Positions 8,546 through 19,261 are shown, counted from the stretch's first letter. The stretch: 64,000 nt of DNA from Microscillaceae bacterium (GCA_011390205.1 JAABSX010000001.1:124001-188000); one strand, 5' to 3'. Numbers and translations: made by a program. The notes: generated from the letters alone by a model not told the origin.

Positions 8546-10807
8546 ATGTCTATCAAAGTCAGGCGTGAAGACGCACTCAACTACCACAGCCAAGGCAAGC
8601 CTGGCAAAATAGAGGTAGTCCCTACCAAAGCACTTGGTTCGCAGCTAGATTTAGCCCTTGCTTACTCCCCTGGAGTGGCAGAGCCTTGCAAAGACATTGC
8701 CGAAAACAAAGAAAATGTCTATAAATATACCGCTAAAGGAAATCTCGTGGCAGTTATCTCTAACGGAACTGCCGTGCTAGGTTTGGGCAATATCGGGCCA
8801 GAAGCCTCCAAACCTGTCATGGAGGGCAAAGGCGTATTGTTTAAAAAATTTGCAGGAATAGACGTTTTTGACCTTGAGATAGACTGCAATGACCCAGAGG
8901 AATTTATCAAAATCGTCAAATCATTAGAGCCTACTTTCGGAGGGATTAACCTCGAAGACATCAAAGCCCCAGAGTGTTTTCTTATAGAAGAAGCACTCCG
9001 AAAAGAGATGAATATCCCCGTGATGCATGATGACCAGCACGGCACAGCCATCATCACCAGTGCGGGCTTGCTCAATGCACTGGAGCTGGTAGGCAAAAAA
9101 ATAGAAGACATTAAAGTAGTAGTCAATGGTGCAGGGGCTTCTGCCAACTCTTGTATTAAGTTATACATTTCATTGGGTGTAAGCCGAAAAAACATCATTA
9201 TGCTGGATAGCAAGGGAGTCATCCGCAGAGACCGTGAAAACCTGGACCCCAGCAAGGCTGAATTTGCCACAGACAAAGATTTACATACACTCGCAGATGC
9301 CATGAAGGGGGCAGATATGTTTTTGGGCTTGTCCATTGCAGATGTGCTAGAGGCTGAGATGGTCAAAAGCATGGCCCCCAACCCGATTATCTTTGCACTT
9401 GCCAACCCCAACCCAGAGATAAGCTACGAACTGGCCATGTCGCTCAGAGATGACATCATCATGGCCACAGGGCGTTCTGACCATCCTAATCAGGTCAATA
9501 ATGTACTCGGATTTCCCTATATTTTTAGAGGGGCACTGGATGTAAGAGCACACTCTATCAACGAAGAAATGAAACTCGCCGCAGTGCATGCCATCGCTGA
9601 TTTGGCAAAGCAGACCGTGCCCGAAACCGTCAATCAGGCATACAGTGACCAAAACCTGACTTTCGGGAAATCTTATTTTATTCCTAAACCTTTAGACCCC
9701 CGCCTGATTACGGCCATCTCTCCTGCAGTAGCCAAGGCGGCTATGGACTCTGGTGTGGCAAAACACCCCATCGAAGATTGGCTTCAATACCAGATAGAAC
9801 TGCAAGAAAGACTAGGCATAGACATCAAGCTCATGTCAAGCATGATTCGCTCTGCACAGAGCAATCCGAAGCGGGTCATCTTTGGAGAAGCTGACAACCT
9901 AAAAGTGCTCAAAGCAGTGCAGGTGATTAGAGATGAAAACATTGCCAAACCTATCTTGCTAGGCAATGCAGAGGCAATCCGTCAAAAAATAAAAGAAAAT
10001 CAACTTGATTTGCTTGATTGTGAAATCATAGACCCCAAAGAATCACCTGAAAAGGTAGAAGAATACGCCCAAGCATTGTATGAAAAAAGGCAACGCAAAG
10101 GGCTGACCCTCTACGATGCCCAAAAGCGTATGCTAGACCGTAATTATTTTGGAGCAATGATGCTCGAGAAAGGGGAGGCGGATGCATTTATCTCGGGTCT
10201 TACCAAAAATTACCCACAGGTGATTCGCCCTGCACTCGAGATTGTAGGCACACAGCCTGGAGTCAATCTAGTGGCAGGGATGTATGTCATCATCAGTGAA
10301 GGGCGTACACTTTTTATAGCAGATGCCACAGTCAATACAGACCCCTCTGCCGAAGATTTGGTCGATATCATCGGCATTGCTAGAGAGGGCGTGCAAGCCT
10401 TTGGTTTTGAGCCACGTATGGCAGTGCTTTCTTATTCTAACTTTGGCTCGAGCAGGGGGGCAAGCCCCACAAAAACCAAGAAAGCCGTAGAGCTTGCTAA
10501 GAAAAGATTCCCTGATTTGGTCATAGACGGAGAAATCCAAGCCAATGTAGCCCTTAGCCAAGAGCTTTTGCGTGAAAACTATAGCTTCAGTACTTTGGCA
10601 GACAAAGCACCCAATACATTGATATTCCCAAACTTAGACGCAGGCAATATTGCCTATAAACTTTTGCAAGAAATAGGCGGGGCAGAAACCATCGGCCCCG
10701 TACTTCTTGGCATGAACAAACCCGTGCATATCTTGCAACTAGGCAGTTCGGTCAGGGAGATTGTCAATATGGTAGCCATTGCGGTAGTAGATGCACAGAG
10801 AAAATAA
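8546..10807 (+). CDS. maeB: NADP-dependent malic enzyme with phosphotransacetylase-like C-terminus
   Basis: A 753-residue protein of the MaeB type. The malic enzyme part covers residues 1-400: AYSPGVAEPCKDI, the catalytic block FGGINLEDIKAPECF, the MHDDQHGTA segment and the NAD(P)-binding VVNGAGASA. The C-terminal part (about 430-750) is a phosphotransacetylase-like domain (MSSMIRSAQSNPKRVIFGE, then ISGLTKNYP). In other bacteria this domain does not catalyse acetyl transfer but binds acetyl-CoA and regulates the enzyme. The reaction is oxidative decarboxylation of malate to pyruvate with formation of NADPH in the cytoplasm. Length is that of the family. It is followed by a terminator. Confidence 0.96.
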   Translation: MSIKVRREDALNYHSQGKPGKIEVVPTKALGSQLDLALAYSPGVAEPCKDIAENKENVYKYTAKGNLVAVISNGTAVLGLGNIGPEASKPVMEGKGVLFKKFAGIDVFDLEIDCNDPEEFIKIVKSLEPTFGGINLEDIKAPECFLIEEALRKEMNIPVMHDDQHGTAIITSAGLLNALELVGKKIEDIKVVVNGAGASANSCIKLYISLGVSRKNIIMLDSKGVIRRDRENLDPSKAEFATDKDLHTLADAMKGADMFLGLSIADVLEAEMVKSMAPNPIIFALANPNPEISYELAMSLRDDIIMATGRSDHPNQVNNVLGFPYIFRGALDVRAHSINEEMKLAAVHAIADLAKQTVPETVNQAYSDQNLTFGKSYFIPKPLDPRLITAISPAVAKAAMDSGVAKHPIEDWLQYQIELQERLGIDIKLMSSMIRSAQSNPKRVIFGEADNLKVLKAVQVIRDENIAKPILLGNAEAIRQKIKENQLDLLDCEIIDPKESPEKVEEYAQALYEKRQRKGLTLYDAQKRMLDRNYFGAMMLEKGEADAFISGLTKNYPQVIRPALEIVGTQPGVNLVAGMYVIISEGRTLFIADATVNTDPSAEDLVDIIGIAREGVQAFGFEPRMAVLSYSNFGSSRGASPTKTKKAVELAKKRFPDLVIDGEIQANVALSQELLRENYSFSTLADKAPNTLIFPNLDAGNIAYKLLQEIGGAETIGPVLLGMNKPVHILQLGSSVREIVNMVAIAVVDAQRK

Positions 10808-10859
10808 ATATAAACCCACAGTGTAAGTCGCTTGCTTTGCACTTTGGGTAAAATAAATT

Positions 10860-10920
10860 AGGCAAGGCTATGCCTAGCCAGTAACTTTTTGGATTGCCAA
10901 AATCGCTTTGCCTTTTTTTT
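10860..10920 (+). terminator. terminator of maeB
   Basis: A 9-bp stem AGGCAAGGC (10860-10868) with GCTTTGCCT (10905-10913), one wobble pair, enclosing a 36-nt loop that can form a smaller inner hairpin. It is followed by seven T, and overlaps the stop codon of the converging AsmA-like gene. Confidence 0.6.
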
Positions 10921-13423
10921 AATTAAAATAAGAAATTCGGACGGTATCTATCTGAAATTTATCTTCTGAAAGAGAGTTTTTTTTGAATAGATTGAGGTAA
11001 GATTTTTTCTCATTAATCCATTGTGCTTCTAGCTGTGATTTATCGGAGGTATCCATAAAGGATACCCTAAAATTTTGTGCTTTTCCTTTTACAGAGAGAT
11101 AATACACTGCCTCGTTGCCATTTTGGAGGGTAGCACTTGCCTGAGGGTTGATGAATGTCTGCTTGAGTGGTACTTTGATTTTATAGTCAAGCCCCTTGTC
11201 TAGAGTAGCCCTGCCTATGATAGAGAGGATGTTCTTATCAGTTTTGATTTCTGTTTCAGGGATAAAGATGGTCTGATTACGGACTTGGATGATGTTTTTC
11301 ATTTCCTTGAATTTTACTTGGGCTATCTCATCGGCTTGTATTTTTCGGGCGATGTCTTTCATCAGCACCAAGTCTTTGAGCTCGCCCGTGCTGAGGCGGC
11401 TGTCTATGTCTGCCACGAGGTGCTCAAACAGAATCAGCATATTTCTATCAAACACAAGCCCCCCTTTGATGTCTGCATTCAGTGTTCCTTGTAGATTTTG
11501 TTCCTTGATAAAGTCTTGTGAAAAATCTTCGAAGGCATAAAAAACCTGCTCGGCTTGGGTATCTGTCAGAATTACACGCCCATCAAGTCTGATAAAGTTT
11601 TCTTTTTGGGCATTGCAGATGCCCAGCAGATGCACTGCGCCCCCTGCGAGGTCGAGGTGTAGGTTGCCTGTCCTAAACACTTTTTCTTTGAGTTCGATGT
11701 CGCCTTTGAGTTTTGTTCCTTTGAATTTTCTAAACAACAGGCTGTCTATGCTGCACTGCAAGTAAAGTTCTATATGTTCAGGTGCATTAAAAATATAGCC
11801 TGTGGGGTTAGGCTGAGTAGGGTTGGGTGCTGAGATGCCAGTGAGGGCATTTTTGAGAAGGTCTTCGGCATCTATTCTTTGGGCATAGAGTCTGCCATCT
11901 AGCAGCAGTATTTGTGCAGGCTCTAAGAGATAGGGCATGAGGTTGAATATTTTCCCATTGATTTCAAAATCACTTTTTCCTATTTTCCCTTCTGCTTGTT
12001 GTATGTTGGCTTGGTTATTTACCAAATCTAAGCGAAGCTGAAGGTCTTCATAAGCCATCGGATTGTGCCGTATTTTGAAGCTCGTATTGGCAAGCTCTAA
12101 TTGTCCTGTGAGTGTAATTTTCTTTTCGCTGGGTTCTTTGTCTGCTTTTAGTTCTGCCCATTCTCCATCAAAATTGAGTTTAAAGCCCAGCAAACCCTTG
12201 ATATTTTGGAGGTGCTGCATGGGGTAAAATTCATTCCAGTAGGCGAGGTCTATCCCTGCTTCGGCATTGAAGGCAAGGTAGGGTTTGCGTAAATTAGAGA
12301 GGTAAAAATCAGCCTGAAAACGGCGACTGCCTATGCTGCCTTGTATGTTTTCTAGCCTGAGAGAGGAGGTTTCAAGGCCATTGGCATCTCCGCTGCTAAA
12401 TTTCCCTTCAAAATTGAGTTTTTCTATGCTGCGGCGCACATTGTGCTTGGAGTGAATGGCGATGTTTTTTCCGCTAAAATGAATGCCCAAGTGTGGGTAT
12501 TTTTCTTGAGTCCATTCTCCTTTCCATTCCCCCCTAAAATCTACCTGCCCATAAGAGGTGAAGCCCTGCCACTCTCTGTAATATTGCTCAGGGAGCAGTG
12601 CGAAGATTTGCCCCAAATCTTTTTGAAAGCCACTAAATCTAAAATCAACCTCGGGTGTTTGTTGGGGACTGATGCCGTAATTTCCTTCTAGTACAAAATC
12701 AGTTTCTTTGAGTCTAAAACTGCCTTGGCTAAGTTGGATACTTTTTTTGCTGGCTTCATAGCTTGTTTTTCCAGCAAAACTTACTTCTCTCTCTTCCCAA
12801 AACACTTGGTTTTGGCTACTAAGTTTGAGCGATTGAAGCCTGCCTTTCCATCCAAAAACAGGGCGAGATAGAAGGCTGAGTGCCTTGCCGTTTAGGTTTT
12901 TGATATGAAAAGTATGGTATTCTTTGGGGGAGGTATAGCTAATTTCTACATCATCAAGCTGGTACTCATCCATGGGCCACTGTAGCTTATCGGCTTTGCT
13001 CTGAGGTGTTTTTTTCCATATCTGGGCATAGTTGCTTTGTTTTTTTGAATTTCTTTCTAGGTGTATTTTTGCACCTTCTACATAGACTTTCTTTACTTGG
13101 TATTCTCCCTGAAATAAAGCCATTAGTCCCAAAGAAAAATGCAAACTCGTGAGTTCTGCCAAGGCTTTTTCGGAAACTTTCGCACTGTCTTCTGCCAAAA
13201 AAAGCACTTTCTCAAAACTCAAAGTAAGTTCGCCAGGCTTGGTGATATAATTCAGGCGGGCATGTGCATATTGAAACTTTCCCTTGAAATTTTCTTTGAT
13301 TTTTTGGGTGATTCGCACAGCGATATCTTGGCGATATACATAAGTGAGCAGCACACTTGCCAAGAGCATAGCCAAACACACAATGCCAAAGATGAATGCT
13401 ATTCTGCGAAAAGTTTTCCCCAT
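10919..13423 (-). CDS. AsmA-like inner membrane protein
   Basis: An 834-residue protein with one N-terminal membrane helix (about residues 8-29) and a long, beta-rich periplasmic part. The N-terminal layout (helix, then a domain with IHLERN near residue 130) and the C-terminal block with GELKDLVLMKDIARKI and later repeated strands match the AsmA family. These proteins are thought to form hydrophobic grooves that move phospholipid between inner and outer membranes, or to affect outer membrane assembly. The specific role here is inferred from family only. The gene is monocistronic, convergent with maeB and divergent from the TPR gene. Confidence 0.75.
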   Translation of the reverse strand: MGKTFRRIAFIFGIVCLAMLLASVLLTYVYRQDIAVRITQKIKENFKGKFQYAHARLNYITKPGELTLSFEKVLFLAEDSAKVSEKALAELTSLHFSLGLMALFQGEYQVKKVYVEGAKIHLERNSKKQSNYAQIWKKTPQSKADKLQWPMDEYQLDDVEISYTSPKEYHTFHIKNLNGKALSLLSRPVFGWKGRLQSLKLSSQNQVFWEEREVSFAGKTSYEASKKSIQLSQGSFRLKETDFVLEGNYGISPQQTPEVDFRFSGFQKDLGQIFALLPEQYYREWQGFTSYGQVDFRGEWKGEWTQEKYPHLGIHFSGKNIAIHSKHNVRRSIEKLNFEGKFSSGDANGLETSSLRLENIQGSIGSRRFQADFYLSNLRKPYLAFNAEAGIDLAYWNEFYPMQHLQNIKGLLGFKLNFDGEWAELKADKEPSEKKITLTGQLELANTSFKIRHNPMAYEDLQLRLDLVNNQANIQQAEGKIGKSDFEINGKIFNLMPYLLEPAQILLLDGRLYAQRIDAEDLLKNALTGISAPNPTQPNPTGYIFNAPEHIELYLQCSIDSLLFRKFKGTKLKGDIELKEKVFRTGNLHLDLAGGAVHLLGICNAQKENFIRLDGRVILTDTQAEQVFYAFEDFSQDFIKEQNLQGTLNADIKGGLVFDRNMLILFEHLVADIDSRLSTGELKDLVLMKDIARKIQADEIAQVKFKEMKNIIQVRNQTIFIPETEIKTDKNILSIIGRATLDKGLDYKIKVPLKQTFINPQASATLQNGNEAVYYLSVKGKAQNFRVSFMDTSDKSQLEAQWINEKKSYLNLFKKNSLSEDKFQIDTVRISYFN

Positions 13424-13633
13424 GTTCAGACCAGTTTTTTTGAATCTTAATTAGTAACGAACCTCAATCAGTCGCCAAATTACTGATATTTATTGAATTA
13501 ACACACAATCTACAGAGACATAAGCAGACAGCAGCTTCACAAAATCAAAGGAAAATTACAAAAGAAGCAGCTATTTGAGAAATCTAATTAAATTCTGCAT
13601 ATTTGCCCATATATCCAAAAAAATAAATTGTCT

Positions 13634-15037
13634 ATGAACCCCACTTTGCAAACCGAAATAAAAGACCTAGAAAACGCCTTAGAATCAATGGATACAGCAG
13701 GCACAGAGGCTGAAAATGCTGCTGCCCAAAAGAAAATACTTTATCAAATCGCCAAAAAATACGATGAAGCTCAAGAATGGGACACCGCCAAAGAATACCT
13801 CCAAAAGGCTTTTGGACTTCTTAAAAGTTACAATCCTGAAGAAGGAGAGGAGGCTGAGTTACTTTTTAATTTGGCAGGCATTGCATTAGACCAGCAAAAA
13901 AACCAAGAGGCAGCACATTATTACCAGCAAATCTTGGATTTGCCAGAAAGTGATTATTGGGGAAAGGCATACTACGGAGTCGGTTTTTATCAGATGAGTA
14001 GCCAGCAATGGAAAGAAGCCCTCACAAATTTTGAAAAATCTCTTGACTGGAATCAAGGGCGAGGTTTGAGTGAAGACCTAGGGAAGATTCATCACCTACT
14101 TGCGGTTACATATCTCCAAGAAGGGCAAAATGCCCTCGCCTTAGAGCACTTTGAAGAATCTGTGGCACAGCACACAGCACAGCAAAACTACCAAGGTCTG
14201 GAGCGTACATTTTTCAATCTAAGGCAATTTATCAAAGAAGCCATGCGTCCGCAAAACCAGCTCACATTCTACCAAAATCATATCCAACAAAGCGAAGAAG
14301 AGGGGCAAGAAGCACTGGCAGGCTTCTGGTATTATTACCGTGCCTTGTGGTATGAAGAAGAGCAGCAAACCCAAGCCGCTCTCCAAGATTTTGAGAAAGC
14401 ACTCGAGCTGCATCAAAAACAGCAAGTAGATAATCTCAAGGGCTTGCTCTACTATCACATCGGGGCACTGTATGAAGAAGTAGGCAGACACGGGCCAGCC
14501 ATCTTGTATCATGCAGAAGCCCTAGAAGATATGATGGCAAAAAAACAATATGCCAAAGTGGGGCTGATTGCGTACTTTTTGCAAAGCTCACTGCAAGATG
14601 TCAAAGATGAAAACCTCCTCCAAAAAATACAAGACCTCCAAAAACAAGTAGAAGCACTCGGGCTAGGACTGGACCAAGACGATGCCGACACAGAAGAAAA
14701 TGCACAGACACCTGACTGGAGCAGCAATGACTCCATAGCCGAGCACTTGGCAGCAGTAGTAGAGATGAATCAAAAAGCCCTCGAAGAAAGGCAAAAAGAA
14801 CTTAAAAATAACCTGCCCGAAACTTGGAGTGATTTCTTAGAGGCTTCACAAGAAATGGACGAGAGATATGCCCAAGCACATAAAAATGCTTGGTTTGGGC
14901 GAAAGAAAAAAGAGCAAAAACACCAAGAGTTTCGGGCAAGTCTCCTCTCTGATTTAGCTCAACTTTTGCAAGATACCAGCCTGAGTGCCGAGCAATTAGA
15001 AGAGATTAAAAAGTTCAAAGAAGGTCTTACAGTGTGA
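13634..15037 (+). CDS. cytoplasmic TPR-repeat protein
   Basis: The ATG at 13634 is preferred to a TTG two codons earlier; the product has 467 residues. There is no signal peptide. Residues about 15-330 are helical repeats of the TPR type (for example GKAYYGVGFYQMSSQQWKEA and AALQDFEKALELH). The C-terminal 130 residues are a Gln/Glu-rich helical tail with no known domain. It probably serves as a scaffold for protein contacts; the partner is unknown. It stands alone between asmA-like and the next gene, with about 140 bp to the following start. Confidence 0.7.
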   Translation: MNPTLQTEIKDLENALESMDTAGTEAENAAAQKKILYQIAKKYDEAQEWDTAKEYLQKAFGLLKSYNPEEGEEAELLFNLAGIALDQQKNQEAAHYYQQILDLPESDYWGKAYYGVGFYQMSSQQWKEALTNFEKSLDWNQGRGLSEDLGKIHHLLAVTYLQEGQNALALEHFEESVAQHTAQQNYQGLERTFFNLRQFIKEAMRPQNQLTFYQNHIQQSEEEGQEALAGFWYYYRALWYEEEQQTQAALQDFEKALELHQKQQVDNLKGLLYYHIGALYEEVGRHGPAILYHAEALEDMMAKKQYAKVGLIAYFLQSSLQDVKDENLLQKIQDLQKQVEALGLGLDQDDADTEENAQTPDWSSNDSIAEHLAAVVEMNQKALEERQKELKNNLPETWSDFLEASQEMDERYAQAHKNAWFGRKKKEQKHQEFRASLLSDLAQLLQDTSLSAEQLEEIKKFKEGLTV

Positions 15038-15177
15038 AGCCTAAGGGAGGGCTTTTGCCGTGCTGTAGGCATCCGAAGGAGGGGGAGAGGAGGCCAGGCA
15101 GCAAGCAGATTCTTACAGCATACAAAGACGAGACATTGGAAGAGCTTTTAAATGAAAAACCTTAAAATCAGATAGTT

Positions 15178-16404
15178 ATGCCATATTTCTGCAAAAAAAC
15201 AATATTGCTAAGTATTTGTGTGATATGCTTTCAGCACACTCTTTTAGTAGCTCAGATAATCTCAGGCAAGGTGATGAGCCAAGCAGATAAAAGCCCTCTG
15301 CCTTTTGCCAATGTCTTCTTAAACAATACCCAAATAGGCACTACCACCAGCGAAAAAGGTGAATTTGTATTGACCAATATTTCCGAAGGTGCGTATGATT
15401 TGGTAGTGTCCTACATTGGTTATGAGGTGGCAAGTCAGATGATTACCGTTTCTAAAAACAATGTACCTATCGAGATTGCACTCATTCCTAAAAGTACTGA
15501 GCTTGCCGAAATCGTAGTAGAAGAAGATAAAAACTGGCAATCTAATTATGCTTTTTTTGTGGAAAACTTCATCGGCAAAACTCCCCTTGCCAGCCAGTGC
15601 AAAATCATCAACCCTGATATTTTGTATCTTAAATATGATTATGATAGCCTCATACTCAAAGCGAGGACTGATGAGTTTTTGATTATCGAAAACAAAACAC
15701 TAGGGTATAAGATAAAATACTTATTGGTGTCTTTTAGAGATGAAGGACGCACTCGGTATCAAACTACTTTGGGTTATGCCCTATTTGAAGAACTCGAAGG
15801 CTCAGACAAACGCAAACAAAAGTGGCAAAAAGAAAGAGACAAAGCCTACAAGGGTTCTTTCAGTCATTTTTGCAGAGCATTGCTTGACAATGCTTGTGAA
15901 AAAGAAGGCTTTTTAGTACGCAAACTACAGCGAGTGCCTAACCCAGATAGATTGCCTGATGATAGCATCAAAATCGCTTTTCAAAGTCTTCGCAATCAAG
16001 GAGTAAGTTTAAATTCTGATACACTGGCTTATTGGTCAGCAGAGTCAAAGAAACCTCGCTTGGTAGAGATTTTGAACCCCAACCTCATCGCCATGGATAC
16101 CTTGCTCTCACAGCAACAAGATTACACACTGTTTCGGTTTAAAGATTATCTCTACATTGTCTATAACCAAGAAAAAGAAGATGATTTGTATCTCCAGCAA
16201 CAAGCCAGATTCGGGCGAGAGCCGAGGAAAAAGTCTTTTCAGAGTTCTGTCATTAGCTTGATAGATACCGCTGTGTATTTTGATTCAAAAGGCTATATAC
16301 TCAATCCACTGGCTCTCCTGACAGAGGGCTACTGGGCTTGGCAAGAAAAAATAGCCGAGATGCTGCCCATAGATTATGTGCCTGAGGAAACAAAAATAAA
16401 ATAA
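15178..16404 (+). CDS. exported protein with carboxypeptidase regulatory-like domain
   Basis: A 408-residue secreted or outer membrane-linked protein. After a signal peptide (to about residue 25, VAQ) comes a carboxypeptidase regulatory-like beta-sandwich at residues 26-105, with the usual markers ISGKV, PLPFANVFL, GTTTSEKGEFVLTNI and YIGYE. The rest (about 110-408) has no domain I can name. The sandwich is common at the N-terminus of TonB-dependent receptors and of DUF5686-type proteins, but no beta-barrel follows here, so it is not a receptor. It may take part in cell envelope binding. mutS starts 76 bp downstream with its own promoter. Confidence 0.7.
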   Translation: MPYFCKKTILLSICVICFQHTLLVAQIISGKVMSQADKSPLPFANVFLNNTQIGTTTSEKGEFVLTNISEGAYDLVVSYIGYEVASQMITVSKNNVPIEIALIPKSTELAEIVVEEDKNWQSNYAFFVENFIGKTPLASQCKIINPDILYLKYDYDSLILKARTDEFLIIENKTLGYKIKYLLVSFRDEGRTRYQTTLGYALFEELEGSDKRKQKWQKERDKAYKGSFSHFCRALLDNACEKEGFLVRKLQRVPNPDRLPDDSIKIAFQSLRNQGVSLNSDTLAYWSAESKKPRLVEILNPNLIAMDTLLSQQQDYTLFRFKDYLYIVYNQEKEDDLYLQQQARFGREPRKKSFQSSVISLIDTAVYFDSKGYILNPLALLTEGYWAWQEKIAEMLPIDYVPEETKIK

Positions 16405-16435
16405 ATAGCCCTACCTCAGCTCCCCAAAAAATCTT

Positions 16436-16443
16436 TAACTTTG
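16436..16443 (+). promoter_or_regulatory. candidate -7 box of mutS
   Basis: TAACTTTG matches TAnnTTTG exactly and lies 37 bp before the mutS ATG, which would give a leader of about 30 nt. No clear -33 TTG at the expected distance. Confidence 0.45.
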
Positions 16444-16480
16444 AATACTTAAAACAATACATTCTATAACTTAAAACTAC

Positions 16481-19105
16481 ATGGCAAAAAAAGACCCGAA
16501 AGAAACTCCTATGATGAAGCAATACAACCGCTTCAAAAAACAGTACCCAGGTGCATTGTTGCTTTTTAGGGTGGGAGATTTTTATGAGACTTTTGGAGAA
16601 GATGCCATCACCACCAGCAAAATACTAGGAATTACGCTCACCAAACGGCACAACGGGGCAGCCTCAGAGATAGAGTTGGCGGGCTTTCCGCATCACTCCC
16701 TTGAGTCTTACCTTCCTCGCCTTGTGCGGGCAGGACAGCGAGTAGCTATCTGTGACCAAGTAGAAGACCCTAGATTCACCAAGACACTGGTCAAGAGAGA
16801 TGTAACCGAACTGGTTACACCCGGGATTTCGTATCACGACAATGTGCTGGAATTTAACCGCAATAATTATCTCGCTGCCATTTGCCATCAAAAAAACCAA
16901 TACGGCATTGCTTTTTTGGACATTTCTACGGGAGAGTTTTTGACTGCCGAAGGGAATAAAGAATACATTGACAAGCTGATGCAGAGCCTTGAGCCTGCCG
17001 AAGTGCTGTATAGCAAGGCATTGCGTGCAGAGTTTTTTGAAGATTTTGGAGATAAATTACAGGTTTTTTTCTTAGAAGATTGGTTTTTTAAATATGATTT
17101 TGCCTTTGATTTGCTCACCAAGCATTTTGGCGTGCCTTCCCTCAAGGGCTTTGGAGTAGATGCCTTTCCGCAGGGCATTGCCGCAGCAGGGGCTATTTTA
17201 CATTATTTGAATGAATCTCGGCAGACCAATATCAGGCACATTGCCAGCCTTGCACGCATAGAAGAAGACCGCTATGTCTGGCTAGACCAATTCACGATTC
17301 GTAACCTTGAGCTGCTCTTTCCGCAGCAAGCAGGGGGCGTATCTTTGGTAGAAGTACTTGACAAAACCCTGACACCTATGGGGGCAAGGCTGCTCCGAAA
17401 ATGGGTGGCACTTCCACTCAAAGACAAGCACAAAATAGAAGAAAGACTCGCCATCGTGGAGGCTTTTAAAGAAGATGACGACCTTAGCGAAGGCACACAA
17501 ACCGAGCTCAAGCAATGTGGTGATTTAGAGCGGCTTATCTCCAAAGTATCTTCTCGACGTGTGAAGCCCAGAGAACTTTTACAGATTAGAAAAGGACTGG
17601 AGAAAGTGCAAAATCTCAAATTAATCTTAGAAATTCAGATACATCCGCAGCTCCAAAAATTTGCCAATCAGCTCAACCCATGCACTTTTTTGCTAGACAA
17701 AATCAATAGAGAACTCCTCGAAGAGCCCAAATCTATCATCACTGAAGGGGGGCTGATGAAAAATGGCATAGACTCCGAACTAGATGAACTCAGAGACATC
17801 GTCAAGAATAGCAAAGAATACTTAGAAAAAATAAGAGTGCATGCCCTTGAAGAAACAGGCATTTCTTCCCTTAAAATCGGTTATAACAAGGTTTTTGGAT
17901 TTTATTTAGAAGTAACCAATTCTCATAAACACAAAGTCCCAAAATCTTGGATTCGCAAGCAAACCCTCACAGGGGCAGAGCGATACATCACCGAAGAACT
18001 TAAAATCTACGAAGATAAAATCGTCAATGCCGAAGAGCAGATTTGGGTCATAGAGCAAAGACTTTTTCAGGAATTGGTAGAGAATGCCGCAGATTTCACA
18101 CAGCCTATCCAGCAAAATGCACGCATCATCGCCATGCTTGATTGCTTGTCTAGCTTTGCAGCACTTGCCCGAAAGTATCGCTATCATAAACCCATCATCA
18201 GCGATGAAAAAACACTCATCATCAAAAATGGGCGACACCCCGTGATAGAGCAGCAGCTCCCCCCTGAGCAACCTTTTGTGCCGAATGACATTTATTTAGA
18301 TGACCAAGAGCAGCAAATTGTGGTCATCACAGGCCCCAACATGGCAGGAAAATCTGCCCTGCTGCGGCAAGTTGCCCTGATTACAATCATGGCTCAGATG
18401 GGCAGCTTTGTGCCTGCTGAAAGTGCTCAAATCGGTGTGGTAGATAAAATATTTACCCGTGTAGGAGCTTCAGATAATATCGCCAAAGGAGAATCTACTT
18501 TTATGGTAGAGATGATGGAGACTGCCAGTATTATGAATAATCTTAGCGATAGAAGTCTTGTATTGATGGATGAAATAGGGCGAGGCACTAGCACCTATGA
18601 CGGTATCTCGATTGCTTGGGCTATCCTCGAGTTTTTGCACAATCACCGCAAAGCACGCCCCAAAACACTCTTTGCTACACACTACCACGAGCTGAATGAA
18701 CTCGCCAAAGACCTTCCTCGCATTCAAAACTTTCACGTAACCGTCAAAGAGCTAGAAGGTAAAATCGTATTTCTCCGAAAACTGGCTGCAGGTGGCTCAG
18801 CGCATAGCTTCGGAATCCATGTGGCACAGATGGCAGGCATGCCCCCTGAGATAGTCAGCCGCTCCCAAGAGATTATGCATTACTTAGAAGAAAACCGCAG
18901 TTCGGAGAATGTAAAATCGGAAAAAAAGCCCGTACAAGAAGCTGTGAAAAATATCCCTAAAAATAACTATCAGTTGAGCTTCTTTGACCCTACAGACCCC
19001 AAAGCAGAGCAGCTCAAAAATGCCCTCAATAAGCTAGACATCAACACACTCACGCCCATAGAGGCACTCATGAAACTCAATGAATTAAAGAAAATGTTGT
19101 CTTAG
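16481..19105 (+). CDS. mutS: DNA mismatch repair protein MutS
   Basis: An 874-residue MutS, the full family length. The mismatch-reading Phe-X-Glu motif is in RVGDFYETFGEDA (about residues 31-43). The connector, core and clamp domains follow, and the C-terminal ATPase has Walker A GPNMAGKS at 618-625, Walker B LVLMDEIGRGTSTYDG, and the conserved ATHYHEL. MutS finds base mismatches and small loops after replication and, with MutL, starts strand-specific repair. No mutL is nearby, which is usual. No missing key residue was seen. Confidence 0.98.
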   Translation: MAKKDPKETPMMKQYNRFKKQYPGALLLFRVGDFYETFGEDAITTSKILGITLTKRHNGAASEIELAGFPHHSLESYLPRLVRAGQRVAICDQVEDPRFTKTLVKRDVTELVTPGISYHDNVLEFNRNNYLAAICHQKNQYGIAFLDISTGEFLTAEGNKEYIDKLMQSLEPAEVLYSKALRAEFFEDFGDKLQVFFLEDWFFKYDFAFDLLTKHFGVPSLKGFGVDAFPQGIAAAGAILHYLNESRQTNIRHIASLARIEEDRYVWLDQFTIRNLELLFPQQAGGVSLVEVLDKTLTPMGARLLRKWVALPLKDKHKIEERLAIVEAFKEDDDLSEGTQTELKQCGDLERLISKVSSRRVKPRELLQIRKGLEKVQNLKLILEIQIHPQLQKFANQLNPCTFLLDKINRELLEEPKSIITEGGLMKNGIDSELDELRDIVKNSKEYLEKIRVHALEETGISSLKIGYNKVFGFYLEVTNSHKHKVPKSWIRKQTLTGAERYITEELKIYEDKIVNAEEQIWVIEQRLFQELVENAADFTQPIQQNARIIAMLDCLSSFAALARKYRYHKPIISDEKTLIIKNGRHPVIEQQLPPEQPFVPNDIYLDDQEQQIVVITGPNMAGKSALLRQVALITIMAQMGSFVPAESAQIGVVDKIFTRVGASDNIAKGESTFMVEMMETASIMNNLSDRSLVLMDEIGRGTSTYDGISIAWAILEFLHNHRKARPKTLFATHYHELNELAKDLPRIQNFHVTVKELEGKIVFLRKLAAGGSAHSFGIHVAQMAGMPPEIVSRSQEIMHYLEENRSSENVKSEKKPVQEAVKNIPKNNYQLSFFDPTDPKAEQLKNALNKLDINTLTPIEALMKLNELKKMLS

Positions 19106-19261
19106 TATTGCCTTTTTAAACTGAATGATGATAGAATAGATGGGCAAAATGATATTTTGAGCACAGCATTTGCAGACTAAGTAAAGTGCACGAGCAAAAA
19201 CAATACTTACCTAGCTATGTAAGTTTATTTTTGGAAATGAAAAAGACACAAAATACATAGA

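Noticed and set aside
8719-9411. 230-codon open frame antisense to maeB
   Set aside because: It is a Ser/Leu-rich mirror of the strongly supported malic enzyme frame, with no domain of its own.
15047-15110. AGGGGG-rich segments also seen near 24130, 25027, 29770 and 63610
   Set aside because: The shared part is too short (about 8-12 bases) and the order around it differs, so it is not a firm repeat family beyond the two copies reported.
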